Assembly: GCA_016793095.1 (NCBI GenBank)
Contig: JAEUJQ010000073.1
Span: 124,001-188,000, forward strand
DNA from: Myxococcaceae bacterium
GTDB taxonomy: Bacteria > Myxococcota > Myxococcia > Myxococcales > Myxococcaceae
DNA length: 64,000 bases
Direction: 5' to 3'
The translations under genes were made by a program, and so were the position numbers. Positions within the stretch are counted from its first letter, which is position 1. The number at the start of each line of letters is the position of its first letter. Below are positions 36,676-45,060 of this stretch, piece by piece. A model generated the notes under the pieces. The model did not search any database, was not told where the DNA came from, and saw only the letters and a program-made list of their open reading frames with translations.

Positions 36676-38544
36676 ATGCGCGCCACACCGTCAGACACCC
36701 GGCCCGAGAAGCGGCCGCTCCGCATCTTCGGGCTCGACCCGATGGTGGGCCGCGCGGGCGACTACCGCATCACCGTCGACATCCCGTACCGCGACCTCAC
36801 CCTCACCGACGCGCACGAGCACCGGGACGACGACCCGGACAACGAGCGCACCACCTTCTTCGACGATCGCCTGCAGGTCATCGACTACGAGGCCATCTCG
36901 GGGCGGCTGCTGCGCGTCGTCGACCTCGACCACCCGCACGTGGCGCTGCAGCACGGCCTCGAGCCCTCGGAGTCGGACCCGCAGTTCCACCAGCAGATGG
37001 TCTACGCGGTGGCGAGCCGGGTGCTCGAGAACTTCGACCGCGCGCTCGGCCGCCGGGTGCGCTTCTCGAACGGCAAGCGGCTGCGCCTCATCCCCCACGC
37101 GTTCCGCGGCCGCAACGCGTACTACGACCACAAGCTCAACGCGGTGCTGTTCGGCTTCTTCGAGGCCGACGAGGACGACCCGGGCGAGAACCTGGCCGGC
37201 CAGCTCGTCTTCACCTGCCTCTCGCACGACATCATCGCGCACGAGGTGACGCACGCGCTGCTGCACCGCCTGCGCCCGCAGTACCAGCAGCCCACCAACC
37301 CCCACGTGCCCGCGCTGCACGAGGCGTTCGCCGACGTGGTGGCGTTGCTCCAGCGCATCACCTTCCCCGAGCTCGCGAAGGACCTCGTGCGCCGCAACCG
37401 GGGCGACCTCTCGCGGCCCCACCCATTGCTCACCATCGGCGCGCAGTTCGGCGCGGCCGCGGGCCTGGGCACGGCGCTGCGCAGCGCGCTCGACTCGAAG
37501 GGCCTGCGCTCGTTCGCGACCGAGCGGGAGCCGCACGCGCTGGGCCGCTGGCTGCTCTCGGCCGTCTACGAGGGCTTCGTGCGCTCGTACGAGGAGCGCA
37601 GCGCCGACCTCATCCGCCTCGCCACCGGCGGCAGCGGCCGCCTGCCCGACGGCGAGCTCCACCCCGACCTCGTCAACCGCCTCGCACAGGTCTGCACGCG
37701 CACCGCGCAGGTGGTGCTCACCATGTGCATCCGCGCGACCGACTACCTGCCGCCGGTGGACCCGACGTTCTCGGACTTCCTGCGCGCGATGGTGACGGCC
37801 GACTACGAGCTCAACCGCGCCGACGAGGGCGGCATTCGCGCGGCGATGATCGAGGCTTTCCGGGTGCGCGGCATCCGCCCCGACGCGGAGTCGCTCGCGG
37901 TGGACTCGGTGCTGCTGCAGCCCGAGCCGAAGGGCGCGCCCGACGCCGACCTCGCGCGCATCGTCGCCGACCTCATCCACTGGAACACGCTGCGCCTGAG
38001 CCGCGAGGTGGCCGAAGACGGCCTGCCCGCGCCGTCCACGCCGGTGCCCGAGGCCGCGCCGATTCAGCAGTGGGCCGCCGAGATGGTGGAGGAGGCGAAC
38101 GAGAGCGAGGCCTTCATCGACCCCGAGCCCGTGCGTCGCGACGTGGCGAAGCGCCTCACCGGGTGGCTCGACCAGCACCGGCACACGCTGGGCCTCGACG
38201 GCACCGAGCGCCTCGTGCTCGAGGGCTTCCACCCGGCGCAGCGCGTCTCGCCGTCGGGGGAGATCGTCTCCGAGCTGGTGGTGCAGATCGTCCAGAAGCG
38301 CGCGGTGAACGAGGACCTCGGCGGCGTCGCGTGGACCGCCGGCATGACGCTCGTGTGCGGGCTCGATGGGCGCGTGCGCTACCGCATTCACAAGCCCTTC
38401 ACCGACGCGCGGCTGGGTCAGCTCCGGGCGTGGGTCGCCGCCTTCGACGAAGACACCGGCGCCGGCTGGCAGTCCGAGAGAGACCCGCGCCGCCTCGTGC
38501 AGGCCTTCACCTTGCGCGCGATGGACCAGCGGAGGTTCCGATGA
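36676..38544 (+). CDS. Gluzincin-like zinc metallopeptidase
   Basis: 622 residues from ATG 36676, preceded by GAGGGG; longer in-frame starts are less likely. HEVTH (residues 189-193, in IIAHEVTHALLHRL) and the downstream HEAFAD (Glu216) form the HEXXH...E metal site of M4/M36-like peptidases. The region before it (RVLENFDRALGRRVRF, RNAYYDHKLNAVLFGFFE) is like that family too. No signal peptide, so cytoplasmic. The ~300-residue helical middle and the terminal domain (ERLVLEGFHPAQRVSPSG, then VWTAGMTLVCG-like strands) are unassigned. Its last codon overlaps the start of a metallo-beta-lactamase-fold gene (ATGA), so they are coupled. Confidence 0.83.
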   Translation: MRATPSDTRPEKRPLRIFGLDPMVGRAGDYRITVDIPYRDLTLTDAHEHRDDDPDNERTTFFDDRLQVIDYEAISGRLLRVVDLDHPHVALQHGLEPSESDPQFHQQMVYAVASRVLENFDRALGRRVRFSNGKRLRLIPHAFRGRNAYYDHKLNAVLFGFFEADEDDPGENLAGQLVFTCLSHDIIAHEVTHALLHRLRPQYQQPTNPHVPALHEAFADVVALLQRITFPELAKDLVRRNRGDLSRPHPLLTIGAQFGAAAGLGTALRSALDSKGLRSFATEREPHALGRWLLSAVYEGFVRSYEERSADLIRLATGGSGRLPDGELHPDLVNRLAQVCTRTAQVVLTMCIRATDYLPPVDPTFSDFLRAMVTADYELNRADEGGIRAAMIEAFRVRGIRPDAESLAVDSVLLQPEPKGAPDADLARIVADLIHWNTLRLSREVAEDGLPAPSTPVPEAAPIQQWAAEMVEEANESEAFIDPEPVRRDVAKRLTGWLDQHRHTLGLDGTERLVLEGFHPAQRVSPSGEIVSELVVQIVQKRAVNEDLGGVAWTAGMTLVCGLDGRVRYRIHKPFTDARLGQLRAWVAAFDEDTGAGWQSERDPRRLVQAFTLRAMDQRRFR

Positions 38545-39860
38545 GCGCCGCGCGGACGACGAAGCCGAAGCCGAAGAAGACGCCGGCGCCGAAGAAGCCC
38601 GCGGCGAAGAAGAGGCCGTCAGGCGCGACGCTGCACGTGCGCATGTACGACGTGGGCTTCGGCGACTGCTTCCTGCTGCGCACGCCCACCGGCCAGACGG
38701 TGCTCGTCGACGCCGGCTTTCACAGCCAGGGCAAGGGCGCGTTCTCGGGCAACGAGCTGGCCGAGCAGGTGCTGGCCGACGTGAAGGCCCTCACCGGCAA
38801 GGCGCGCGTCGACGTCGTCATCGCGACGCACCGGCACGCCGACCACATCGTCTCGTTCAACTCGAAGACGTGGGACGCGCTCGAGGTGGGCGAGGTGTGG
38901 CTGCCGTGGGTCGAGGACCTGACGAAGCCCGCGGTGGTGCGCCTGTGGAAGAAGCAGCAGGCCTTCGCGTACGGGCTCGCGCGCGCGCTGCCGAGCTTCA
39001 GCCTCAAGGCCGAGGTGCGCGAGGCGGTGGACTTCCTCTTGTGGAACGCGGGCGTCGACCCGAAGGCGCCGCTGGCCGCGTGGAGCAACGCCGACGCGAT
39101 GACGACGCTGCGCGAGGGCTTTCGGAACCCGGGCGCGAGGCGGCGCTACCTGCCGGCGACGAAGGCGCTACCCGAGACGTTCACCACGCCGGTGCTGCCG
39201 GGGGTGACGGTGCACGCGCTCGGGCCGCCGGCGGACCCCGACCTCATCGCGCACCTCGACCCGTCGAAGGACGACGAGACGTACCGGGCGCTGCTCATGC
39301 GCGCGGCCGAGATGCCGGGAGAGCCGCTCGGGCCGGTGCGGCACCCGTTCGGCGACCGCTGGCTGGCCGACGGGCCTCCGCCGCTGCGCCCGGACGAGCT
39401 GAAGCGCCTCGACAGCCTCTCGCGCAACGTCGACCCGGTGTTCGCCGCGAAGGCGCTCGACGACATGATCAACTCGACGAGCCTCGTGCTCGTGCTCGAG
39501 GTGGGGAGCGCGCGGCTGCTGCTGCCGGGTGACGCCGAGTGGGGCACGTGGAAGCGCATTCTCGCGAGCGCCGAGGCGCGCACGCTGCTGAAGGGCACCA
39601 CGTTCTTCAAGGTGGGCCACCACGGCAGCCACAACGCGACCTCGCGCACGCTCGTCGAAGACGTGCTGCCCAAGGCCATCCCCGCGATGGTGTCGACGCA
39701 GGAAGGGAAGGGCACCTACCGCAACGACATTCCGCTGCCCGAGCTGCTCGACGCGCTCGAGGCGAAGGGCCTGAAGGTGGCGCGCAGCGACCGGCCCGAC
39801 GAAGCGCCGAGGCTCTTCAAGCCGGGGGAGAAGTGGATCGACCTCGAGGTGCCGTGCTGA
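38541..39860 (+). CDS. ComEC/Rec2-type metallo-beta-lactamase-fold hydrolase, coupled to the metallopeptidase
   Basis: 439 residues. ATG 38541 overlaps the previous stop. The first ~28 residues are Lys/Pro/Ala-rich (TTKPKPKKTPAPKKPAAKKR), a disordered basic tail rather than a signal peptide. The MBL core is complete: YDVGFGDCFLLRTPTG, THRHADHIV (HXHXDH), LLPGDAEWGTW, VGHHGSHNATS, and the final STQEGKGTYRND. This is the ComEC-type subfamily, whose characterised members act on nucleic acids. A large ~180-residue insertion separates the halves. Paired with a cytoplasmic HEXXH peptidase, its purpose is unknown; it could process a protein-nucleic acid target. Confidence 0.83.
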   Translation: MSAARTTKPKPKKTPAPKKPAAKKRPSGATLHVRMYDVGFGDCFLLRTPTGQTVLVDAGFHSQGKGAFSGNELAEQVLADVKALTGKARVDVVIATHRHADHIVSFNSKTWDALEVGEVWLPWVEDLTKPAVVRLWKKQQAFAYGLARALPSFSLKAEVREAVDFLLWNAGVDPKAPLAAWSNADAMTTLREGFRNPGARRRYLPATKALPETFTTPVLPGVTVHALGPPADPDLIAHLDPSKDDETYRALLMRAAEMPGEPLGPVRHPFGDRWLADGPPPLRPDELKRLDSLSRNVDPVFAAKALDDMINSTSLVLVLEVGSARLLLPGDAEWGTWKRILASAEARTLLKGTTFFKVGHHGSHNATSRTLVEDVLPKAIPAMVSTQEGKGTYRNDIPLPELLDALEAKGLKVARSDRPDEAPRLFKPGEKWIDLEVPC

Positions 39861-39863
39861 CCG

Positions 39864-41681
39864 TCACTGGCTGACGCTGATGGAGAAGCCGCCGCGCCAC
39901 CCGTACGCGATGGACGGCGAGGGCATGGTGGTGGAGTCGTACTCCTCGACCATCAGGTAATACGTGGTGCCCTGCACGACGGGCGCGGTGAAGCGCGTCT
40001 GGGTCTGCGTGCCGTTGGGGTTCACCATCGTCAGGCAGCTCGTCGGGCTGCAGCCAGAGAAGAGGCCGACGTAGAAGGCGCTCGTCACCTCGCCGATGAG
40101 CTCGAAGGTGGCCGTCCCGGTGGCGGGCGCGACGTAGCGGTAGAAGACGTCGGCGCCGGAGCCGTTCTGGCCGCTCATGTCGGCGCAGGTGACGGCCGAG
40201 AGCGTGTCCGTCGCGCCGACGAGCGTGCCAGCGTAGGTGGCGTTGGGCGCGAGCAGCGGCGCGGTCATCGAGCAGGCGTCGTTGGCGACCGAGCCGACGC
40301 GCGCGTACGTGACGTCGAGCGCCCAGGCCTGGGGCATGCGCGGCGCGACGCTCTCGGTGCCCTGGAGCCAGAGGTAGTGGCGGCCCGCGGGCACGTGCTG
40401 GGCGAAGCTGGCGCCGAACGGGTGGCCGGCGAGCGGGCCCATCCCGACGCCGCACGCGAGCACGCCGCCGTCGATGACGGGACTGCCGGCCGGGCAGTCG
40501 CGGGTGAGGGCCAGCGAAGGGGCGAAGAACTCGTCGGTCAGGGGCCAGGCGCGCGGGTGCACGTCCCACAGGCCGCCGGGCCCGGCGTCGGGCAGGTCGA
40601 GCACCCAGACGCGGTCGACGTCTCCGAAGCACGGCACCGCGTTGTCCTGAATGAGGCGCGCGTCGTCGGCCATGCTCAGCGAGTTCCCCTCGACGTACGC
40701 GTGCTGGTTCGTCACCGCGAGCGGCGCAGGGTTCGTGCAGGAGTCTCCGGCGGCGCTCACCGGGGTCGGGCGCAGACACATGGCGAGCGAGAAGTCGCCC
40801 ATCGCGAGGTCGAACCCGTCGACGGCGAGGAGGTACGTGCCCGCGTCGATGGTAGGAATCACCAGGTGCGTCACCGGCGCGAGCGGGTGCGACACCAGAC
40901 AGCCCTGGGGGATCTGCATGGCGAGGTTACAGCCCGTGTACACGCCGAGCGTGGGCTTGAAGCCCGCGTCCCGCGACAGGTTGGTGAGGTCGATGGTGAG
41001 CTCGCCCGCGGTCGGCACGGTGAAGCGGTAGTTCCGCTCGGACGCGGCGACGCCGTAGTTGCAGGTCACCTGGGTGTCGAGGCCGGTGCGGTTGTCGCCG
41101 AACACGAGCGCAGGCACGGCGCCCACCTCGAGCGGAGACGGGCAGAGGCCGTCCTGGGTGCCCGCGTCGTGGCGGATGGGCCGCACGACGGCGCAGCCGA
41201 TGTCGACGCCGCCGTCGGTGCTCGAGGTGCCGCCACCGGACCCTCCACCGGCGACCGCTCCACCCGCCGCGCCACCGCCCGCTGCGCCGCCAGCGACCGC
41301 TCCACCCGCGACGCCACCGCCTGCTGAGCCACCAGCGACCGCTCCACCCGCGACGCCACCGCCTGCTGCGCCGCCAGCGACCGCTCCGCCTGCTGCGCCA
41401 CCGCCTGACGTTCCGCCCGCGACACCACCACCCGACGCGCCGCCAGCGACCGCTCCGCCTGCGACGCCACCGCCAGCCGCGCCACCAGCGACCGCTCCGC
41501 CCGCGACGCCACCGCCGGCCGCGCCACCCGCGACGGAGCCCCCCGCCGTGCCGCCGCCGGTCGACCCTGACGTCCCTCCGCTGGTCGCCGAGCCGCCGCC
41601 CGTCATCTGCTGCATTCCACTGCCGCAATTGCAGCCCTCGGCGAACAGCGCCGCCATCATCACCAGCAACCAGGTTCTCAT
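39864..41681 (-). CDS. Surface lipoprotein with (A/V)AGGxxGGG linker
   Basis: 605 residues from ATG 41681, GAGG upstream. Lipobox FAEGC. It begins CNCGSGMQQM then carries ~110 residues of GGAVAGGAAGGG-type repeats. After the linker come several ~120-residue beta domains of PPC (bacterial pre-peptidase C-terminal) type: YRFTVPTAGELTIDLTNL, DAGTYLLAVDGFDL, YRYVAPATGTATFELIG and TTYYLMVEEYDS. Such domains are extracellular and often carbohydrate-binding. It is convergent with the metallo-beta-lactamase gene, with a 3-base gap. Confidence 0.85.
   Translation of the reverse strand: MRTWLLVMMAALFAEGCNCGSGMQQMTGGGSATSGGTSGSTGGGTAGGSVAGGAAGGGVAGGAVAGGAAGGGVAGGAVAGGASGGGVAGGTSGGGAAGGAVAGGAAGGGVAGGAVAGGSAGGGVAGGAVAGGAAGGGAAGGAVAGGGSGGGTSSTDGGVDIGCAVVRPIRHDAGTQDGLCPSPLEVGAVPALVFGDNRTGLDTQVTCNYGVAASERNYRFTVPTAGELTIDLTNLSRDAGFKPTLGVYTGCNLAMQIPQGCLVSHPLAPVTHLVIPTIDAGTYLLAVDGFDLAMGDFSLAMCLRPTPVSAAGDSCTNPAPLAVTNQHAYVEGNSLSMADDARLIQDNAVPCFGDVDRVWVLDLPDAGPGGLWDVHPRAWPLTDEFFAPSLALTRDCPAGSPVIDGGVLACGVGMGPLAGHPFGASFAQHVPAGRHYLWLQGTESVAPRMPQAWALDVTYARVGSVANDACSMTAPLLAPNATYAGTLVGATDTLSAVTCADMSGQNGSGADVFYRYVAPATGTATFELIGEVTSAFYVGLFSGCSPTSCLTMVNPNGTQTQTRFTAPVVQGTTYYLMVEEYDSTTMPSPSIAYGWRGGFSISVSQ
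41227..41598. repeat. Low-complexity tandem repeats (AGGGVAGGAV coding)
   Basis: Degenerate 12- to 36-base repeats of CCACCxGCxxxGCC type encode the lipoprotein linker; longer higher-order units (about 36 bases) recur with few changes. Confidence 0.8.
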
Positions 41682-41940
41682 CGTGGGTCCTCGGGGGTGA
41701 GTGAGGCGGAATCTGGCGCATCGAGCGCCGCTGGGCGAGCGCCGCGTTCCGCACGCAACGGGCGGCGCCGCCTGCCGATAACGACTTCGTGCGTGTCCCG
41801 GTGCCCATCGTGTCGTCTCCACTGCGAACGCGGGTGACGACGACGCCGCGGCCTCGCACCGTGACGCCCGTGCGCCGTGACGACGCAGCAGTCGAGGGTC
41901 TCTGCCCGCCTCTCCTTCTGGAGGCGCGCAGGAGACCCGA

Positions 41941-42501
41941 ATGTCGTTCACCCTGACTTCTCTCGTCCTCGCCGTTCACCTCTCACCCACGCCGCTCGTC
42001 ACCAGCACGATGCCGGCGCACGTCGCCAGCCGCTCCCTCGGCTTCGCGGCGAGCGGCTTCCACGTCATCACCGATGACCCGCTGATGCCGCGCGACCTCG
42101 GCGTCCTCTGGCTCGAAGGCGCGTCGAACGTCATCGAGTCGCTCGACGTCGTGTATCGCGGCGGGCTCGGCCTCGGCGGCGTCGCCCTCGGCGCGCTGGG
42201 CACCGGCGGCAGGGGTGTGGCGCCGCTCGTCGCGCTCGAGGTGCAGCTCCGCTGGTACTTCGGCGGAGACGTCGTTCACCCGTTCCTCGGAGTGCAGCTC
42301 GTGACGCTCTACGCCGTGACCGCCGCCGGCCTGAACGTCAACGACCTGCACGCCGGCGCGGGAATACACGGCGGCCTCGAGGTCGAGCTCGCCGACTCGG
42401 TGCTGCTGTGGCTGTCACCCGAGTTCGACTGGTTCATCCGGCTCAATCGCACGCAGCGGTTCGCCCTCTCAGGCTCGGCGTCCCTGGCGTTCACCTTCTG
42501 A
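41941..42501 (+). CDS. Small outer-membrane beta-barrel-like protein
   Basis: 186 residues from ATG 41941, GGAG upstream. A signal peptide is likely (FTLTSLVLAVHLS). Strands alternate polar and hydrophobic residues (RGGLGLGGVALGALG, EVQLRWYFGG, VELADSVLLWLSPEF) and it ends with an aromatic residue in SGSASLAFTF, the usual outer-membrane beta-barrel terminus. The last 27 coding bases plus the stop region are duplicated 1.5 kb downstream. Function unknown. Confidence 0.7.
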   Translation: MSFTLTSLVLAVHLSPTPLVTSTMPAHVASRSLGFAASGFHVITDDPLMPRDLGVLWLEGASNVIESLDVVYRGGLGLGGVALGALGTGGRGVAPLVALEVQLRWYFGGDVVHPFLGVQLVTLYAVTAAGLNVNDLHAGAGIHGGLEVELADSVLLWLSPEFDWFIRLNRTQRFALSGSASLAFTF

Positions 42502-42679
42502 GTGGGCTCAGGACTGGGACACCCTCTCCAGGCGGCATCGACGAACTTCAGCCCAGCTCCACTGCAGCCTCGTGCGTGCGCGGGTCCCTCAAGGGGACGT
42601 ACGAGGGCTCGAGCGTGCGCAAGGTCGTGGACCGGCTCCTCGCGTCGGCGGCCGTTGCCGAGCTCTCCGGCGAGTGCTG

Positions 42680-42895
42680 GTGCATCAGGGCGACCTGGTG
42701 GTGCCCGAGGTGAGAACGGGCCAGAAGCCGTTCACCAGCCTGCTGTTCGTGGACGGCAACCTCACCGTCAAGAGCCTGTTCCGTGACTGCCTGGAGATCG
42801 CCGAAGACCTCCGCGCACCCGCCCTCGCTCACCAGGCGCCCAGCCCGCAGGTCGCCGGTCACGATGACGGTCGACTCCGGGTCCAGGCGACCTGG
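42680..42895. pseudogene. Decayed 'GDL' repeat-protein remnants on both strands
   Basis: On the + strand one frame reads VLVHQGDLVVPEV, then FTSLLFVDGNLTVKSLF. On the - strand a frame reads TVIVTGDLRAGRLVSEGG then EVFGDLQA. Both resemble the repeated GD(L)-beta motif of myxobacterial polymer-like proteins of unknown role, but they point in opposite directions and meet near 42800. No complete gene can be drawn. A decayed gene with an inversion is one reading; chance similarity is another. Confidence 0.3.
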
Positions 42896-43030
42896 CCGGT
42901 GAGCCGTCGGGCGTGACGCGTTTCGGCGTTGCCCCGTTTGCGCGCAGGCGGCCCCGCACCGGGTGACGAGGTGGTACAGGCGACACACGTCCTCGTTCGG
43001 ACGGGTGTCTGCGTTCAGGTTGATGTCTGG

Positions 43031-43885
43031 TCAGGCACGGGCCGCCAGCCATGCGCTCACCACCTGAGCAGACTCGCTCGGGCCGAGCAGCCGGCCGTGC
43101 CAGAAGCGGCGTGAGGCGACCACGGTGTGCGAGTGCAGTTCGCGCAGAGCCTGCCTGAGGCTGTCGAGCGCAGCGCTGAGGAACGCCGTCTCGCTCCTCG
43201 CCGAAGCGCAGGAGACGGCCGACGCTGCAACGGCCAGATTCTCGGCTGTCGTCATGGCCGCGTCTTCTCCGGTGCTCGCCGGCACTCTGATGGAGAGCCG
43301 GTCCGGGCTGAGGCCGGCGAACCAGCCGTGCCACAGCCTGTCCGCGGTGCGCTTGGCGAAGACATCGTCCACGCGGAGTACAAGCGCGCGACCCCACGCG
43401 AGCAGCGCCCACGCCCAGAGCTGGTTCTCCCAGAGGGCGTCGCCCGCGATGGCCCACCCGCGTGGATGGACTGGCCTGAGCGCGAGGTTCCGGATGAGCT
43501 CTGGCAGGGCTGCACTCGCCTGGTGCTGTGCCAGCAGGTTGACGCCCAGGCTGAACCGCAGCGGGGCGTCGTCGCCGAAGCGCATGAGCCCCCGACGAAA
43601 GACGGCTTCTCCTTGCGCGAACTCGCCGTGCTGGTCGTGGATGGCACCGAGCAGCACGAACGCGAATTCGACCTGTCCTGGTTGGGAAACGACGCGCTCG
43701 AGAAGCGACCGGGCGCGTACCGTGTCGCCCTTCGCGCGCAGCGTCAGCGCGGCTTCATAGAGCGCGTGCGGGTGCGCGGGGCTCGCCTTGAGGATCCTGG
43801 CATAGGTCGCGAGCGCCTCGTCGAAGCGGCGCTCGTCGTGCAGGCGGCGTCCTTCTGCGAGCATGGCCTCCAGCATGGTGTGCAT
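43031..43885 (-). CDS. TPR-repeat protein of unknown function
   Basis: 284 residues from ATG 43885, chosen because GGAGG stands just before it; a GTG four codons upstream is possible. Residues ~1-150 are tetratricopeptide repeats (AEGRRLHDERRFDEALATYA, ASPAHPHALYEAALTLRAKG, EAVFRRGLMRFGDDAPLRF). The rest is helical with a Trp-rich patch (ENQLWAWALLAWGRALVL) and no clear domain. No signal peptide. It is the main content of the segment between the 38-bp repeats. Confidence 0.72.
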   Translation of the reverse strand: MHTMLEAMLAEGRRLHDERRFDEALATYARILKASPAHPHALYEAALTLRAKGDTVRARSLLERVVSQPGQVEFAFVLLGAIHDQHGEFAQGEAVFRRGLMRFGDDAPLRFSLGVNLLAQHQASAALPELIRNLALRPVHPRGWAIAGDALWENQLWAWALLAWGRALVLRVDDVFAKRTADRLWHGWFAGLSPDRLSIRVPASTGEDAAMTTAENLAVAASAVSCASARSETAFLSAALDSLRQALRELHSHTVVASRRFWHGRLLGPSESAQVVSAWLAARA

Positions 43886-44033
43886 CCAGTCCTCCACGTC
43901 GCTGCCGCGGGACGGAGAGGAACGGTAGGGCTGGGGCTTGATGAACGCCAGTGCTCCAGAGGTTGTTCAGGGTGGGGTGAAGGGCGAGAGGAGGCGCTCG
44001 TCGGCGTCCCTGGCGTTCACCTTCTGAGTCGGC

Positions 44034-44978
44034 TCAGGCCACGCGCCGGCCGAACGCGCCCTTCGCCCAGGCGATGGTGGCCTCGACGCCCACGTCAGCC
44101 GGCGTCGCCGTCGCCTCGAACGCGGCGCGGAACTTCGAGTCGTCGAGCACGAACAGCGCTTCCCACTGGTACAGCATCTCGACCATCTCCCCGGCGGCGG
44201 GCGCGAAGAGGCCCATGAAGCGCAGGGCGAGCGCGGGCACCTTGCTCACGGTGAGCTCACGCCCGAGCGCGCGGCCGAAGCGCTGCACCCACTGGCGGGT
44301 GGACTCCGGGGCCGCCACGGGCAGGTGCCACACCTCACCGTCAGCGCGTTCGTCGAGCGCGAGGGTCACGAGCCCGTCGGCCACGTCAGGCGCGTACGAG
44401 TAGCTGTGGAGCGCGTCGGCGTCGCCGAACACCTCGGCCGTCTTTCCCGCCAGGACCCGCTGGAAGAAGCGCTCGCCGAAGACGCCCGAGAGCGTCACGC
44501 CGGGCCCGTAGAAGTCCGAGGCGCGGGCGAGGCTCACCCGCGCGTCGCCGGCCCGGTGTGCCGACAGCAGCCGCTCGGCCACCTTCGCCCGCAGCGCGCC
44601 TTTCCGGCTGATGGGAGCGACCGGCGTGGTCTCGCTCATCGGTCCAGACGGACGGCCGTAGCCATAGAGGTTGTCCAGCACCACGAGCCGGGCCCCGCTC
44701 GTCTTCGCCGCGTGGAGCGCGCCCTCGTTGAGCGGCTCCAGCAGGCTCGCCCACTGGTGGTACGGCGGCACCGCGCAGTGGACGATGACCGACGCGCCCC
44801 GGCCGGCCTCTCCCGCGAAGCCCGGGTCCGCGAGGTCGCCCACGAGCACGTCCTTCGACGAGGCGCCGCTGCGCCGCACCTGCCGCACCGCGAGGCCCCG
44901 GCTCCGCAGCCGCTCCGCCACCAGCGAGCCCACCTGCCCAGCGCCCAGCACCACCGCCAGCTTCGTCGTCGCCGTCAT
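44034..44978 (-). CDS. NAD(P)-dependent epimerase/dehydratase-like protein
   Basis: 314 residues from ATG 44978. An atypical SDR: VVLGAGQVGSLVAERL gives the N-terminal nucleotide loop, VVLDNLYGYG and SRKGALRAKVAERL the YxxxK-like region (here K in the RKGALR helix, Tyr in LYGYG), and HSYSYAPDVADGLVTLAL the conserved end of the extended-SDR family. This resembles NAD-dependent epimerases acting on sugars or quinones, but no specific substrate is indicated. Divergent from the LysR gene, with palindromic boxes between, so it is probably the regulated target. Confidence 0.85.
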   Translation of the reverse strand: MTATTKLAVVLGAGQVGSLVAERLRSRGLAVRQVRRSGASSKDVLVGDLADPGFAGEAGRGASVIVHCAVPPYHQWASLLEPLNEGALHAAKTSGARLVVLDNLYGYGRPSGPMSETTPVAPISRKGALRAKVAERLLSAHRAGDARVSLARASDFYGPGVTLSGVFGERFFQRVLAGKTAEVFGDADALHSYSYAPDVADGLVTLALDERADGEVWHLPVAAPESTRQWVQRFGRALGRELTVSKVPALALRFMGLFAPAAGEMVEMLYQWEALFVLDDSKFRAAFEATATPADVGVEATIAWAKGAFGRRVA

Positions 44979-44994
44979 GGTCAGAAGGTGCGCC

Positions 44995-45050
44995 TTGCAG
45001 GGCTGCACGGCAACGCCCATTCAGGCAAGGGAGCCTTGCAGCTGTGCAAG
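44995..45050. promoter_or_regulatory. Two TTGCA-N4-TGCA boxes between lysR and the epimerase
   Basis: CTTGCAGCTGTGCAAG at 45035-45050 has perfect 6-bp arms; TTGCAGGGCTGCA at 44995-45007 repeats the half-sites, with one mismatch in the full palindrome. Both fit the T-N11-A LysR consensus. One is 11 bases before lysR, the other 17 bases before the epimerase start, 40 bases apart. Confidence 0.65.
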
Positions 45051-45060
45051 ACTCCCGGCC

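Larger units (their letters stand above)
42475..44038. repeat. 38-bp direct repeat bounding a 1.5-kb segment
   Basis: 29 identical bases (42475-42503 and 44001-44029), then one mismatch and 8 more identical bases (ending 42512 and 44038). Copy 1 is the 3' end of the barrel gene; copy 2 includes the stop codon of the epimerase gene. The enclosed segment carries a TPR gene and remnant sequence and may have been inserted. Confidence 0.7.

Noticed and set aside
36691-38391. 566-residue minus-strand frame opposite the HEXXH peptidase
   Set aside because: The plus strand has a clear HEVTH peptidase, RBS and overlap coupling; the minus frame has no motif.
42548-42988. 146-residue minus-strand frame as an intact gene
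   Set aside because: Only its middle resembles a known repeat pattern and the strand conflicts with a similar pattern on the plus strand; treated as remnant.
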